From the NCBI GenBank assembly GCA_035361955.1, contig DAOSDC010000002.1, positions 62,001 through 126,000 of the forward strand: a stretch of 64,000 bases of DNA, read 5' to 3'. The notes beneath the pieces were generated by a model. The model saw nothing but the letters and a program-made list of their open reading frames with translations. It made no database searches and was not told the origin of the DNA. Made by a program: the position numbers and the translations under genes. The first letter of the stretch is position 1. Each line of letters opens with the position of its first letter. This stretch comes from UBA6120 sp035361955 (GTDB lineage: Bacteria > Bacillota_I > Bacilli_A > RFN20 > CAG-826). Shown in pieces: positions 1 to 9,073 of the stretch.

Positions 1-2508
1 GAACTTCGCAATATCAAAAAAGAATATATCGTCGGAAAACGACCGCTGGAAGTGCTTAAAGGCGTCGATTTGACGTTCCAAGAAAAAGAATTCGTCGCGA
101 TCTTGGGACCATCGGGATGTGGCAAGACGACATTGCTAAATTTAATCGGGGGCCTCGACCAATACACCTCGGGCGATTTAATTATCGAAGGATTGTCGAC
201 CAAAAATTTCAAAGACCGCGATTGGGACAGTTATCGCAACCATCGCGTCGGGTTCGTGTTTCAAACATATAACTTGATCATGCATCTAAACGTGTTACAA
301 AACGTCGAACTTTCGATGACGCTTTCAGGTGTCAGTTTAGCGGAGCGGCGTGCTCGAGCCACTAAAGTGCTCGAAGACGTCGGACTTGGCGATAAACTGT
401 ACAAAAAACCGAATCAATTGTCCGGTGGTGAAATGCAACGGGTCGCCATCGCCCGGTCGATGGTTAACAAACCCGACATCCTTCTAGCTGACGAACCAAC
501 CGGTGCGCTTGATAGTGTTACCTCGGTAACGATTTTAGACATGCTCAAGGAAATCGCCAAAAAGCGACTTGTAATCATGGTGACCCACAATCGGGAACTG
601 GCTGAAAAATATGCTACGCGTATCATTAAACTCAAAGACGGCCTTGTAATATCCGATTCCGCCAACGTCTCAAGCGTCAAGCCGCATGAAATACTTGGCG
701 ATGAAGTCGGCAAGAAGACATCGATGAGTTTTTTAACTGCCTTGCACATTAGTTTTAACAATTTGCTAACAAAAAAAGGCCGCACGATCATGACGGCGGT
801 CGCCGGCAGCATCGGCATCATCGGAGTTGCGCTCGTGTTGGCGGTATCTAATGGATTTACCAACTACATCCACCGTATGGAAATGTCGACACTATCGGGA
901 TTTCCAATTACGGTTAACTCGGTGTCATTTAACTTTGCGCCTCCCGATCGCACGATTACCTTGCCGTTATTACCTGAAGATGAAAACATCGTCGTTTATG
1001 ATCAACAATTTGTGACGGGACATGTGAACAACTGGACGCCCGAATATTTTGAATACATCGAAGGATTGGGAGATTTAAACGCTGTCAACAGCATTAGTTA
1101 TCGCTACACCGTTGGCATGAATCTTGCCGTAAAGAGTCCCGCCGGAAATGTATCGCTGTGGCGCGACGATGGTGGCGGTTTCTTTTCGACGCTTTCCAAC
1201 CTATCGACGTCATCCTGGCATGAACTGCTGGGTGATGAAACGTTCGTGCGCGAATACTACGATTTAATTGGTACGACCACTCCCGGAAAATATCCAGAAA
1301 CGACCGATGAAGTCGTCTTAATCGTCGATCAATATAACCGCGTCGATCGTGACGTGCTCCAAAACCTCGGCATTATTAATAGCGCCGATACGACGAGTAC
1401 GGCCCTACCTTTTGATAGCATTATCGGCCGACAAGTACGGCTATTTAACAATGACGAGTACTATATTTACAATCCCGATACCTCCATCACGGTCACCGAT
1501 GCGCTCAGTGGCGAAAAGGAAATGCGGATGTATCGACGCCCCAACACCACGGAATTGACGGCGCTTTACGATGACGATGAGATCGGACGTACGATTACGA
1601 TTACTGGTATCTTGCGGCCTAAAGACGAAACCGGCTCACGATTAATGGCAACGGGGCTTGGTTATTTGCCGGAATTGGCAACCGAGATGCTAGCGGAAAA
1701 CAAAGCATCGCAAATCGCACTTGACCACTTTAACAATTTCTATCTCGAAGCTGTCGACATCGGCGGTAATATCGTTACCGTGCCGCATTTTTATAGTACT
1801 AGGCACGATGGCGTCGAATCTTCGCCGCTTGATTATATTAACCACGCCAAAGCTTTAGGGACGGATTTGGCCCAAAACCCACTGATAGTGACTGCGCTAG
1901 CACAACTATCAAGTGCTACGCCCATCAACCTATCACTGGTGGCCGGCATCTCGATTTTCCCACGCAGTTTTGCCGATAAGAAAACAATCGTTAACTACCT
2001 TGATGATTGGAATGATGATAAACCGGAGGAGCAACATATTTACTATACCGATTTAGCGGAAACACTGACGGCCTCAATTGGCACGATGATTGATGTCATT
2101 TCCATCGTGCTCGTGGTGTTCGCCGGCATTTCACTCGTCGTCTCCAGCGTCATGATTGGCATTATCACCTATGTATCGGTCATTGAAAGAACGAAGGAGA
2201 TTGGCGTCTTGCGCGCGATTGGCGCTCGAAAAAAAGACATTGCCAGGTTATTCGAAGCGGAAACAGTCATCATTGGCTTTACTGCCGGGGTAATTGGTAT
2301 CGCCGTGACACTATTATTAACGATTCCCATTAATTTGATTTTAAACGCGGCATTCCCCGGTCAGGGATTATCGAATATCGCCGCGCTAAATCCGTTCCAT
2401 GGTTTAACCTTAATATTGATTAGTATTGGATTGACGTTATTCTCTGGTTTATTACCAAGCCGTATCGCTAGCAACAAAGACCCAGTCGTGGCCTTAAGGA
2501 CGGAATAA
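1..2508 (+). CDS. ABC transporter, fused ATPase and FtsX-like permease (5' partial)
   Basis: This is a MacB-like exporter subunit in which ATPase and permease are one chain. The frame is open from base 1, and the first in-frame start-like codon (GTG at 52) falls inside the ATPase domain, so the true start lies just outside the window and only a few residues are missing. The ATPase shows Walker A GPSGCGKTT, signature LSGGEMQR, Walker B ILLADEPTGAL and the VTHN switch. Counting from codon 52, one membrane helix lies near residues 245-268, a large extracytoplasmic domain spans about 270-675, and three helices follow near 680-810, the usual FtsX layout. The family exports lipids, peptides or drugs, or senses envelope stress; the substrate cannot be read here. 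psuG begins two bases after its stop. Confidence 0.9.
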   Translation, partial: ELRNIKKEYIVGKRPLEVLKGVDLTFQEKEFVAILGPSGCGKTTLLNLIGGLDQYTSGDLIIEGLSTKNFKDRDWDSYRNHRVGFVFQTYNLIMHLNVLQNVELSMTLSGVSLAERRARATKVLEDVGLGDKLYKKPNQLSGGEMQRVAIARSMVNKPDILLADEPTGALDSVTSVTILDMLKEIAKKRLVIMVTHNRELAEKYATRIIKLKDGLVISDSANVSSVKPHEILGDEVGKKTSMSFLTALHISFNNLLTKKGRTIMTAVAGSIGIIGVALVLAVSNGFTNYIHRMEMSTLSGFPITVNSVSFNFAPPDRTITLPLLPEDENIVVYDQQFVTGHVNNWTPEYFEYIEGLGDLNAVNSISYRYTVGMNLAVKSPAGNVSLWRDDGGGFFSTLSNLSTSSWHELLGDETFVREYYDLIGTTTPGKYPETTDEVVLIVDQYNRVDRDVLQNLGIINSADTTSTALPFDSIIGRQVRLFNNDEYYIYNPDTSITVTDALSGEKEMRMYRRPNTTELTALYDDDEIGRTITITGILRPKDETGSRLMATGLGYLPELATEMLAENKASQIALDHFNNFYLEAVDIGGNIVTVPHFYSTRHDGVESSPLDYINHAKALGTDLAQNPLIVTALAQLSSATPINLSLVAGISIFPRSFADKKTIVNYLDDWNDDKPEEQHIYYTDLAETLTASIGTMIDVISIVLVVFAGISLVVSSVMIGIITYVSVIERTKEIGVLRAIGARKKDIARLFEAETVIIGFTAGVIGIAVTLLLTIPINLILNAAFPGQGLSNIAALNPFHGLTLILISIGLTLFSGLLPSRIASNKDPVVALRTE

Positions 2509-2509
2509 T

Positions 2510-3412
2510 ATGCTAAAAATCGCACCCCACATCCAGAAAGCACTAGCAGAAAACAAACCGGTCGTTGCCCTTGAATCAACGATTATTTCTCATGGTATGC
2601 CCTATCCCGATAACGTTAAGACGGCGCTCCTTGTTGAAGCGGCCGTACGCGAGATGGGGGCCGTGCCGGCGACCATCGGCATCATCGATGGCGATGGCAT
2701 CATCGGCATGAGCGAACAGCAAATCGAAGCATTTGGTCAACGCACCGACATCAAAAAAGCGTCGCGTCGCGATTTGCCCCTAATATATGCGCACAAGTTA
2801 TGGGGGGCGACGACTGTAGCCACGACGATGATCTTAGCCGAGCAAGCTGGCATTGAAGTTTTTGTTACGGGGGGCATCGGCGGCGTGCATCGCTATGTCG
2901 AAGAAACGATGGATGTATCCGCCGACCTTGAAGAATTAGCGAGAACCGATGTCACGGTCGTGTGCGCCGGTGCCAAAGCGATTCTTGATTTACCGAAAAC
3001 ATTGCAATACTTAGAAACCAAAGGCGTCCCTGTCTATGGTTTTCAAACTGATAAATTACCGGCGTTTTATGTTCCCGATAGCGGACTTTCTCTCGACTAC
3101 GCTTTAAAAGATGAAGTAGACGCCGCGCGCATCATCCACACCAAAAGAGCGCATCAACTCAAAGGTGCTGTTTTGATTACGGTACCGATTCCTAGGCAAT
3201 ACGCGCTTGATGCCGCTATCATGGATAAGGCAATTGAACAAGCCTTAGAGGAAGCCAAACAACAACATGTCGCCGGGTATGAAGTAACGCCGTTTTTACT
3301 ACGGCGCGTTGGCGAATTGACAAAGGGCGCTTCACTAGAAAGCAATATTGCGCTGATTCTTAATAACGCTCGGGTTGGAGCCCGCATTGCCAAAGCCCTA
3401 ATCAAATTATGA
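2510..3412 (+). CDS. psuG: Pseudouridine-5'-phosphate glycosidase
   Basis: The enzyme reversibly cleaves the C-glycosidic bond of pseudouridine 5'-phosphate to uracil and ribose 5-phosphate in the cytoplasm. The 300-residue length is normal for the family. The N-terminal ALESTIISHGMPYP segment carries the conserved glutamate, GGIGGVHR lies near residue 125, and CAGAKAILDLPKT carries the conserved active-site lysine. An AAGGACGGA ribosome site precedes the ATG. No pseudouridine kinase (psuK) is next to it, so the phosphorylated substrate must be made elsewhere. The stop overlaps the start of the following regulator in an ATGA arrangement, indicating translational coupling. Confidence 0.93.
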   Translation: MLKIAPHIQKALAENKPVVALESTIISHGMPYPDNVKTALLVEAAVREMGAVPATIGIIDGDGIIGMSEQQIEAFGQRTDIKKASRRDLPLIYAHKLWGATTVATTMILAEQAGIEVFVTGGIGGVHRYVEETMDVSADLEELARTDVTVVCAGAKAILDLPKTLQYLETKGVPVYGFQTDKLPAFYVPDSGLSLDYALKDEVDAARIIHTKRAHQLKGAVLITVPIPRQYALDAAIMDKAIEQALEEAKQQHVAGYEVTPFLLRRVGELTKGASLESNIALILNNARVGARIAKALIKL

Positions 3413-3957
3413 CCAAAGAGTACATCCTGGCCAAAGCACTTAAAAAAATGATGGCGTTCCAGACGCTAGAAACGATCAACGTCAAGACGCTAACCCAAGC
3501 ATGCGGCGTGACGCGGCAAACGTTTTATTATCACTTTCATGACATCTATGACTTATTGACTTGGATTTATCTTCACGAAGATATCGACGGACTTGAGAAG
3601 GTCAAAGCGTGGCCTGAGGCTTTAATGAAAATTGGCCGCTACTGTTTGAACAATAAGACATTTGTCAAACAAACATATTTAAGCGCTGGTCGTGATTTGC
3701 TCATCGAATTTTTATCGAACCGTCTCTATGGCTTTCACCTTAAAGAAATTGAAAACCGCGATGTGAGCGACAAGATTGATGCCGACACCAGAAAGCGGTT
3801 AGCGCAGTTTTATAGCGCGGCACTTAACGCCGTTTTGCTTAACTGGATTAGTGAAGGCATGAATGAGCCATTAGCCGACATCGTTGACAAATTATCGCTG
3901 CATCTAGGCGATTATTTAAACTTCATTGATAAGGGAGTTCACCATGATACCATTTGA
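3409..3957 (+). CDS. TetR/AcrR-type transcriptional regulator (DhaS-like)
   Basis: The N-terminal helix-turn-helix reads NVKTLTQACGVTRQTFYYHFHDIYDLL, followed by an all-helical ligand-binding half. The TFYYHFHDIYDLLTWIY stretch resembles the DhaS group of TetR proteins that respond to small metabolites. At 182 residues the length is typical. It overlaps psuG upstream by ATGA and the alcohol dehydrogenase downstream by 14 bases, so the three are almost certainly co-transcribed, and it may regulate the dehydrogenase. The fold call is firm; effector and targets are unknown. Confidence 0.85.
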   Translation: MTKEYILAKALKKMMAFQTLETINVKTLTQACGVTRQTFYYHFHDIYDLLTWIYLHEDIDGLEKVKAWPEALMKIGRYCLNNKTFVKQTYLSAGRDLLIEFLSNRLYGFHLKEIENRDVSDKIDADTRKRLAQFYSAALNAVLLNWISEGMNEPLADIVDKLSLHLGDYLNFIDKGVHHDTI

Positions 3958-5116
3958 ATTCAGTCTCAAAACCAAGGTCTTTTTCGGTAAAGACACTGAA
4001 AAACGCACTGGCGAAATCGTCGCTTCGTTTGGTCTTAAGAAAGTTTTACTCCATTATGGACAAGGATCGGTCGTCAAAACCGGGTTACTTGACCGCGTCA
4101 AAAAATCATTGATGGAAGCTGGTATTGAAATATGTGAACTTGGAGGAGCAAAGCCAAATCCGGAAATCGGTCTTGTTCGCGAACTTCGTCAATTGGCGCG
4201 CGACCAACAAGTTGAGGCAATTATCGCCATTGGTGGTGGCTCGGCCATCGACTCGGCTAAATACGCCGCGGCTTCGTTTTACTACGAGGGCGATCCATTT
4301 GATTTAGGAACCAGAAAGCATATTCCCGAAAAAGGTTTGCCGGTCGGTGTTATTTTAACGATTGCCGCTGCTGGTAGCGAAATGTCGACTTCAGCTGTTG
4401 TTACCGAACCTAATACCAAAACGAAACAAGGGTTTAACAGTCATTTAAATCAACCGTTATTTTCAATTATGAATCCAGAACTGACTTATACGGTTTCCAA
4501 ATATCAAACAGCGATTGGCGTCGTCGATATGATGATGCATACGCTTGAAAGATATTTTATGCCCTCGGCCCCACTCGAGTTTGCCGATTATATGGCCGAA
4601 TCATTGCTACGCGCAGTAATGGAAGCTGGACCAATCGCTTTAAAAGAACCGGAAAATTACGACGCTCGCGCCACGCTCATGGTCGCTAGCTCATGGGCTC
4701 ATAACGGACTAACGAGTATTGGTAAACCAGTAGCGATGCCCGTCCATATGCTAGAGCACGTCGTCAGCGGTTTATATCCAGATGTGCTCCATGGCGCTGG
4801 TCTTTCGGTCCTCTTCCCGGCGTGGGCGCTATACTATTATGCGTTCGACGTTGAGAAATTTGACCGCTTTGCCCGAAAAGTCATGGATGTGCATTTAAGC
4901 GATAAATTGGAAAACGCCCGAACTGGCATCTTGAAGTTAAAAGCGTTTTTTGGTAGTTTAGGTATGCCCCTTACTCTTACGGAGCTCGGAATCGAAAATC
5001 CCGATATCGAATGGATGGTTCAAAAACTGACAAAAGGTGGTACACGTGTGGTTGATCACTTTGTCAAACCACTGGACCAGGATGTCGCTAAGGCGATTTA
5101 TGAATCCTGCCGTTAA
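3944..5116 (+). CDS. Iron-containing alcohol dehydrogenase (butanol dehydrogenase type)
   Basis: This NAD(P)H-dependent group III alcohol dehydrogenase interconverts aldehydes or ketones and alcohols. The Rossmann half has GGGSAIDSAK near residue 90, and the metal-binding half has the His residues in HTLERYF, HMLEHVVSGLYPDVLHGAG and nearby. The 390-residue length is normal for BdhA/YqhD-like enzymes. The start is taken at ATG 3944 rather than the in-frame TTG 18 bases upstream, because AAGGGAG lies just before this ATG. It follows the TetR gene with a short overlap and is followed after 9 bases by a membrane protein. The true substrate is not visible. Confidence 0.92.
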   Translation: MIPFEFSLKTKVFFGKDTEKRTGEIVASFGLKKVLLHYGQGSVVKTGLLDRVKKSLMEAGIEICELGGAKPNPEIGLVRELRQLARDQQVEAIIAIGGGSAIDSAKYAAASFYYEGDPFDLGTRKHIPEKGLPVGVILTIAAAGSEMSTSAVVTEPNTKTKQGFNSHLNQPLFSIMNPELTYTVSKYQTAIGVVDMMMHTLERYFMPSAPLEFADYMAESLLRAVMEAGPIALKEPENYDARATLMVASSWAHNGLTSIGKPVAMPVHMLEHVVSGLYPDVLHGAGLSVLFPAWALYYYAFDVEKFDRFARKVMDVHLSDKLENARTGILKLKAFFGSLGMPLTLTELGIENPDIEWMVQKLTKGGTRVVDHFVKPLDQDVAKAIYESCR

Positions 5117-5125
5117 GGAGTAAGT

Positions 5126-6232
5126 ATGCGCAAAGAAGATGTTTATAGTTTGATTGTCTACGCAGTGATGATTGTCATTGCGCTTTTTGTTGGCTTACAA
5201 GTAATCGCTCCCTCATTTGAGATGACGAATATTTACGGTGCCGCCCAATACGGGTTTGCGCTTGGATCGATATTCGCCGGTTTCTTACTTAATGTGGTGT
5301 TGTTAGAACTGGGCCATGTCATCGGAGCCAAACTCGGTGGTTATGACATTTTATCAGTCAACATGCTCGGCTTTTGTTTTTATAAACATGAAGGACGCTG
5401 GAAATTTGGTATCCGCGGCTTTGATGGTTTGACTGGCGAAACGAAAATCACGCCTAAAAGAGCCAAAGCCACGCCATATCCCAATTTGTGGTTCGGCCTT
5501 GTGTTTTTCATGTTGGAATTCGTCGCCGGAATGATTGCTTACGCGCTGATACCCGAAGACTTATGGATTCGCTACACGATTATCATCATGATTGCCATCG
5601 GCGGCATGTTGATGCTTTATAACGTCGTGCCATTGAAACTCGACACGATGAACGATGGCTATCGACTGGCGCTAATATCAAAGGGCATCAACGTCGAAGC
5701 CTATAACGAATTAATGCGCATCGAACGGCTTTATAGCGAAGGTCAACATCCAGACAATATCAAGACGTTTACCGAAATCACGACCCTGACGGCGCAAGTC
5801 AATTTATATCGCGTTTATGAACTTTTGGCAGAAGACAAATTCGACGAAGCCGAAGCATTACTTGATAACATCATCGCCCAACCCGACAAACTCAACGATG
5901 TGACTAACGGACGCGTCTTTTCACAGAAAATCTATATTCGGCTACTCAACTCATCGAAAGAAGAAGGAGCCGAATTTTATAACAATAATTTAAATTCGCG
6001 GCAGAAGAAATTTCTCGCTGGCGATTTATCGATGGAATCATTGCGCGCTTATCTACTCGTAGCCGGAACGGTTGAAGATAGTCAAAGTGAATGCGTCTAT
6101 GTGCTTGAACGAAAAAACGGCGCACTGAAGCGCTCCGTCGAACCAGGTCGTAAAGAAGTCGAACAACGCCTATTTGAACGGGCGTTAGAAAAGGTTAAGC
6201 AAACGCATCCCGATTGGACATTCGAATATTGA
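5126..6232 (+). CDS. M50-like (site-2-protease fold) membrane protein with degenerate active site
   Basis: About 368 residues with several hydrophobic segments in the first 170 (near 10-30, 43-62, 120-142, 148-168) and a helical cytosolic C-terminal half. The second segment carries L60-E-L-G-H64 where active intramembrane zinc proteases have HExxH, and the segment after residue 165 carries YNVVPLKLDTMNDGY, matching the NxxP...NDG element of the same fold. The codon for residue 60 is TTA (Leu), so one zinc-binding histidine is missing. It is therefore probably a pseudoprotease or scaffold, though a changed metal site is possible. It closes the operon begun upstream and is followed by a terminator. 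Confidence 0.6.
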   Translation: MRKEDVYSLIVYAVMIVIALFVGLQVIAPSFEMTNIYGAAQYGFALGSIFAGFLLNVVLLELGHVIGAKLGGYDILSVNMLGFCFYKHEGRWKFGIRGFDGLTGETKITPKRAKATPYPNLWFGLVFFMLEFVAGMIAYALIPEDLWIRYTIIIMIAIGGMLMLYNVVPLKLDTMNDGYRLALISKGINVEAYNELMRIERLYSEGQHPDNIKTFTEITTLTAQVNLYRVYELLAEDKFDEAEALLDNIIAQPDKLNDVTNGRVFSQKIYIRLLNSSKEEGAEFYNNNLNSRQKKFLAGDLSMESLRAYLLVAGTVEDSQSECVYVLERKNGALKRSVEPGRKEVEQRLFERALEKVKQTHPDWTFEY

Positions 6233-6240
6233 GGCAAGCA

Positions 6241-6276
6241 AAAACCCTTAGTGAAATAAGCTAAGGGTTTTTAATT
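6241..6276. terminator. Bidirectional Rho-independent terminator
   Basis: AAAACCCTTAG (6241-6251) pairs with CTAAGGGTTTT (6261-6271) around a 9-base loop, with runs of A before and T after. It lies between the convergent M50-like gene and mscL and can serve both. Confidence 0.85.
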
Positions 6277-6280
6277 TGAT

Positions 6281-6697
6281 TTATTTTGTTTCTTCCTTTT
6301 GTTTTTCGGCTAGTTCGGCCACGGCTTTCGCCCGCAGTTTTTCACTGGCAAGCGCAACTTTGACGATTACGAATAAAACGAGTCCGATGATTAAGAAATC
6401 AATGATTGTTTGGATGAAGTTGCCGTATGTCAAACGAATCGGGGCAACCTCCCAACCGCTAGGCGGTAAAAACGAATCGGCGCTTTCGGCCGGATTATTT
6501 GGTGTACCGGGCTTTAGGGTGAAATACCACTGTTTGATGTCGGCTTGCACAAGCACCGAAATCAGCGGCATTAATATGTCGTTGACTAAGCTACTGACAA
6601 CTTTTTGGAAGGCGGCGCCGATGATGACGCCAACGGCTAAATCAAGCACGTTGCCTTTCATGATGAAACCTTTGAACTCACTGAGAAATTTTTTCAT
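6281..6697 (-). CDS. mscL: Large-conductance mechanosensitive channel
   Basis: MscL is a homopentameric inner-membrane channel that opens under membrane tension to release osmolytes. The sequence has the amphipathic N-terminal helix (KKFLSEFKGFIMKGNVLDLAVG), the pore helix VGVIIGAAFQKVVSSLVNDILMP, a periplasmic loop and a second helix FIQTIIDFLIIGLVLFVIV, ending in a charged helix. At 138 residues it is normal length. The start is placed at 6697 because AAAAGGAGAT lies immediately upstream; a longer reading from 6730 has no such site. It converges on the upstream operon across a shared terminator. Confidence 0.95.
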   Translation of the reverse strand: MKKFLSEFKGFIMKGNVLDLAVGVIIGAAFQKVVSSLVNDILMPLISVLVQADIKQWYFTLKPGTPNNPAESADSFLPPSGWEVAPIRLTYGNFIQTIIDFLIIGLVLFVIVKVALASEKLRAKAVAELAEKQKEETK

Positions 6698-6837
6698 GTA
6701 ATCTCCTTTTATGACTCGATTACCGAGCAATATCTAATAATATCTTACATTTAAATAACGTTAGGGCAACAATAACGGGTATCAAGTTGCAACCAAGGTC
6801 AATTTTTGATTTAATTTCATCATATGGGGGTTCGTCC

Positions 6838-7692
6838 ATGAACAAAATTAAAATCATTACGGATTCGACGTCCGACCTGAAAATGGAGACATATAAGCAA
6901 TATGACATCCACGTCGTTCCGTTACTTGTTAACTTTGGCGAAAAATCGTATGAAGACATTTTCGAAATTACGTTGAAGCAACTATATGACCGCGTCGAAA
7001 AGACCAAAGAATTTCCCAAGACGTCGGCAGTGTCACCCGCGGTATTTCAAGAAGTATTTACCAAATATGTCGACGAAGGTTACGATATTTTATTCGTCGG
7101 CATTGGCAAAGAACTGTCACTGACGTTCAGTGCCGCGACGATGGCGGCCCAAGAACTGGGGAGAGGCAACATTAGATTGGTCGATTCCATGAATCTATCT
7201 TCGGCCACCGGCCTTCTTTTAATGCGGGCGGGCGAACTTCGCGAGATGGGCAAAACGCTTGATGAAATCGGTGACGAACTTGAACGTTTAGCTAAAAAGA
7301 TGAACACGTATTTTGCTGTTGAAAACCTTGAATTCTTATATCGCGGCGGTCGTGTCAGCGGCGGCAAATACTTCCTAGGCACGATGCTGCGCGCCCATCC
7401 GATCATCAAAGTCAGTGAAGGCAAATTAAGCGTCTATAAAACGCCTAAAGGCAAGATGGTCAAAGCGCTGGATGAAATGCTAGCCGAATTTTATCGCATC
7501 GGACCGGATAACGTTGATACCGGCCGCGTGATGGTTACTCACGCATTTGCCGACGATAGCGTTGACTACATGGTTAAGAAACTTAAAGAAATGGGCGTCG
7601 ACGAAAAGACGATTTACATCGGTACGGCCGGATCGGTGATCGGCACCCACTGCGGCCCCAACACCATCGGCATCTTGTTCATTGAAAAATAA
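6838..7692 (+). CDS. DegV-family fatty-acid-binding protein
   Basis: DegV proteins (FakB type) bind a fatty acid and present it to the kinase FakA. The sequence begins with IKIITDSTSDL, has TSAVSPAVFQEVF near residue 62, FVGIGKELSLTFSAA near 85, and the C-terminal IGTHCGPNTIGI element that lies at the lipid pocket. Length is 284 residues. The start is ATG 6838, preceded by ATGGGGG; the longer reading from 6787 is less likely. It is a single-gene unit ending in a strong terminator. No fakA is in the window. Confidence 0.88.
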   Translation: MNKIKIITDSTSDLKMETYKQYDIHVVPLLVNFGEKSYEDIFEITLKQLYDRVEKTKEFPKTSAVSPAVFQEVFTKYVDEGYDILFVGIGKELSLTFSAATMAAQELGRGNIRLVDSMNLSSATGLLLMRAGELREMGKTLDEIGDELERLAKKMNTYFAVENLEFLYRGGRVSGGKYFLGTMLRAHPIIKVSEGKLSVYKTPKGKMVKALDEMLAEFYRIGPDNVDTGRVMVTHAFADDSVDYMVKKLKEMGVDEKTIYIGTAGSVIGTHCGPNTIGILFIEK

Positions 7693-7699
7693 CTAAGAA

Positions 7700-7729
7700 A
7701 AAAGCACTTCGGTTGAAGTGCTTTTCATT
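7700..7729 (+). terminator. Rho-independent terminator after the DegV gene
   Basis: AAAAGCACTTC (7700-7710) pairs perfectly with GAAGTGCTTTT (7715-7725) around GGTT, with more T residues after it. The symmetric A/T flanks mean it could also stop transcripts of the convergent tldE unit. Confidence 0.88.
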
Positions 7730-7744
7730 TGGAAGTTACTGTGA

Positions 7745-9073
7745 TTATTGACCGGAGATAGCCAATTTTTTAATGAGCATGCTCGGTGAGTTGAATGAGG
7801 ATAGTTGCAGTTCTGAATCGTTACCGACTTCGCTGACGTCAAGGAATAAATCCTTTAAGTTACCGGCGACGGTGATCAGATTAACCGGACGTGAAATTTT
7901 ACCGCCTTCAATGAGGAATCCAGATGCTTGTAGCGAGAAGTTGCCGGATTGGGCATTCAAACCTGAATGTAAACCTTGAACTTCCTTAATCAGGACGCCT
8001 TCTTTGACTTTGGCAATGATTTCATCAAGTGATTTACGGCCAGGTTTAACCGACACGTTGATGTAATGAGTGCCGATTTTGCCACCGCCACCGCGATAAC
8101 CGTTACCGGTTGTTTTAACACCGTCTTTATGCGCGGTCAACAAATTATAGAAATACGTTTCTAACATACCTTTATTAATAATTGGTTTGTTGTATGTGGC
8201 GACGCCTTCATCGTCGAAATAACGGAAGAACGCGTTTTTGGTAAGTGGTGATTCGGTGACCGTCAGCTTTTTGCTGGCGACGAGTTGATGGAGTTTGCCA
8301 GCAAGGAGCGACGACTTCTTTTGGACTTCTTCGGCCGAGGCTCCACTGAGATAGGCTTCAAGTAAGGAAGCAGCAACTCTTGGAGCGAGAACGACGGGAT
8401 ACTTTTTGCTTGGAATCGAAGTTGCTCCGATTTTTCCAAGTGCTTCATCGACAATCTCTTTGACAAAATCGTCAATTACGAAATCGTTGACGTCTTTAGA
8501 TAGATGAATCTTATAAGCGGTACGCGTCGCTTCACCATCGCGGACCATCACGCTTGCGTAATAATAGAAATAGTTAGATTTGCTTTTTAAGCGAAGGCCG
8601 TATGAATTGATGAGTTCGACTTCGCCATCCGATTCCGAATATGAAACAGCTTCGACTTCGCTGATGCGCGGATCGGCGTCTTTCAGTTTCTTTTCGATTT
8701 CATAAAGGTTAGCGAGTTTTTTATCGACCGAAAGGTTGCGAATGTCGGGATTGTACACATTGGCGCGGCGATATTTTGGGCTGCCCGGGAAAATAATGGC
8801 CGGATCGTCTTTGTCGACGGCTTTGGCGTTATCAATTACTTGACTGACAACGAAATCGGGTGCCGACTTATCGAGTTTTTCGGTTGTCGCATAACCGATT
8901 TTGCCTTTATAGATGCCACGGGCTGATAATGATTGGGCGTCTTCAAGCGAATAGGAATCGACTTCGCCATGGAACAGGCTGAAACTTAGCGCGTATTTTT
9001 TGGAAACGTAAAGTTCCAAGGCTTCGATGCCTTTTTCTTTCGCTAAAGCGAAATACTTTGAATAATTAGCCAT
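7745..9073 (-). CDS. tldE: TldE/PmbA-family protein (partner subunit of TldD)
   Basis: TldE is the non-catalytic partner of TldD in a heterodimeric cytosolic metalloprotease that degrades unfolded or modified peptides. The protein has the family N-terminal domain and the C-terminal PmbA half (KYPVVLAPRVAASLLEAYLSG; NGYRGGGGKIGTHYINVSVKPG) but no HExxxH, as expected. The start is placed at 9073 because a GGAGGT site sits 7 bases upstream; a reading from 9094 would start inside tldD without a better site. Its start codon overlaps the end of tldD by 8 bases, so the pair is translationally coupled. Confidence 0.9.
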   Translation of the reverse strand: MANYSKYFALAKEKGIEALELYVSKKYALSFSLFHGEVDSYSLEDAQSLSARGIYKGKIGYATTEKLDKSAPDFVVSQVIDNAKAVDKDDPAIIFPGSPKYRRANVYNPDIRNLSVDKKLANLYEIEKKLKDADPRISEVEAVSYSESDGEVELINSYGLRLKSKSNYFYYYASVMVRDGEATRTAYKIHLSKDVNDFVIDDFVKEIVDEALGKIGATSIPSKKYPVVLAPRVAASLLEAYLSGASAEEVQKKSSLLAGKLHQLVASKKLTVTESPLTKNAFFRYFDDEGVATYNKPIINKGMLETYFYNLLTAHKDGVKTTGNGYRGGGGKIGTHYINVSVKPGRKSLDEIIAKVKEGVLIKEVQGLHSGLNAQSGNFSLQASGFLIEGGKISRPVNLITVAGNLKDLFLDVSEVGNDSELQLSSFNSPSMLIKKLAISGQ

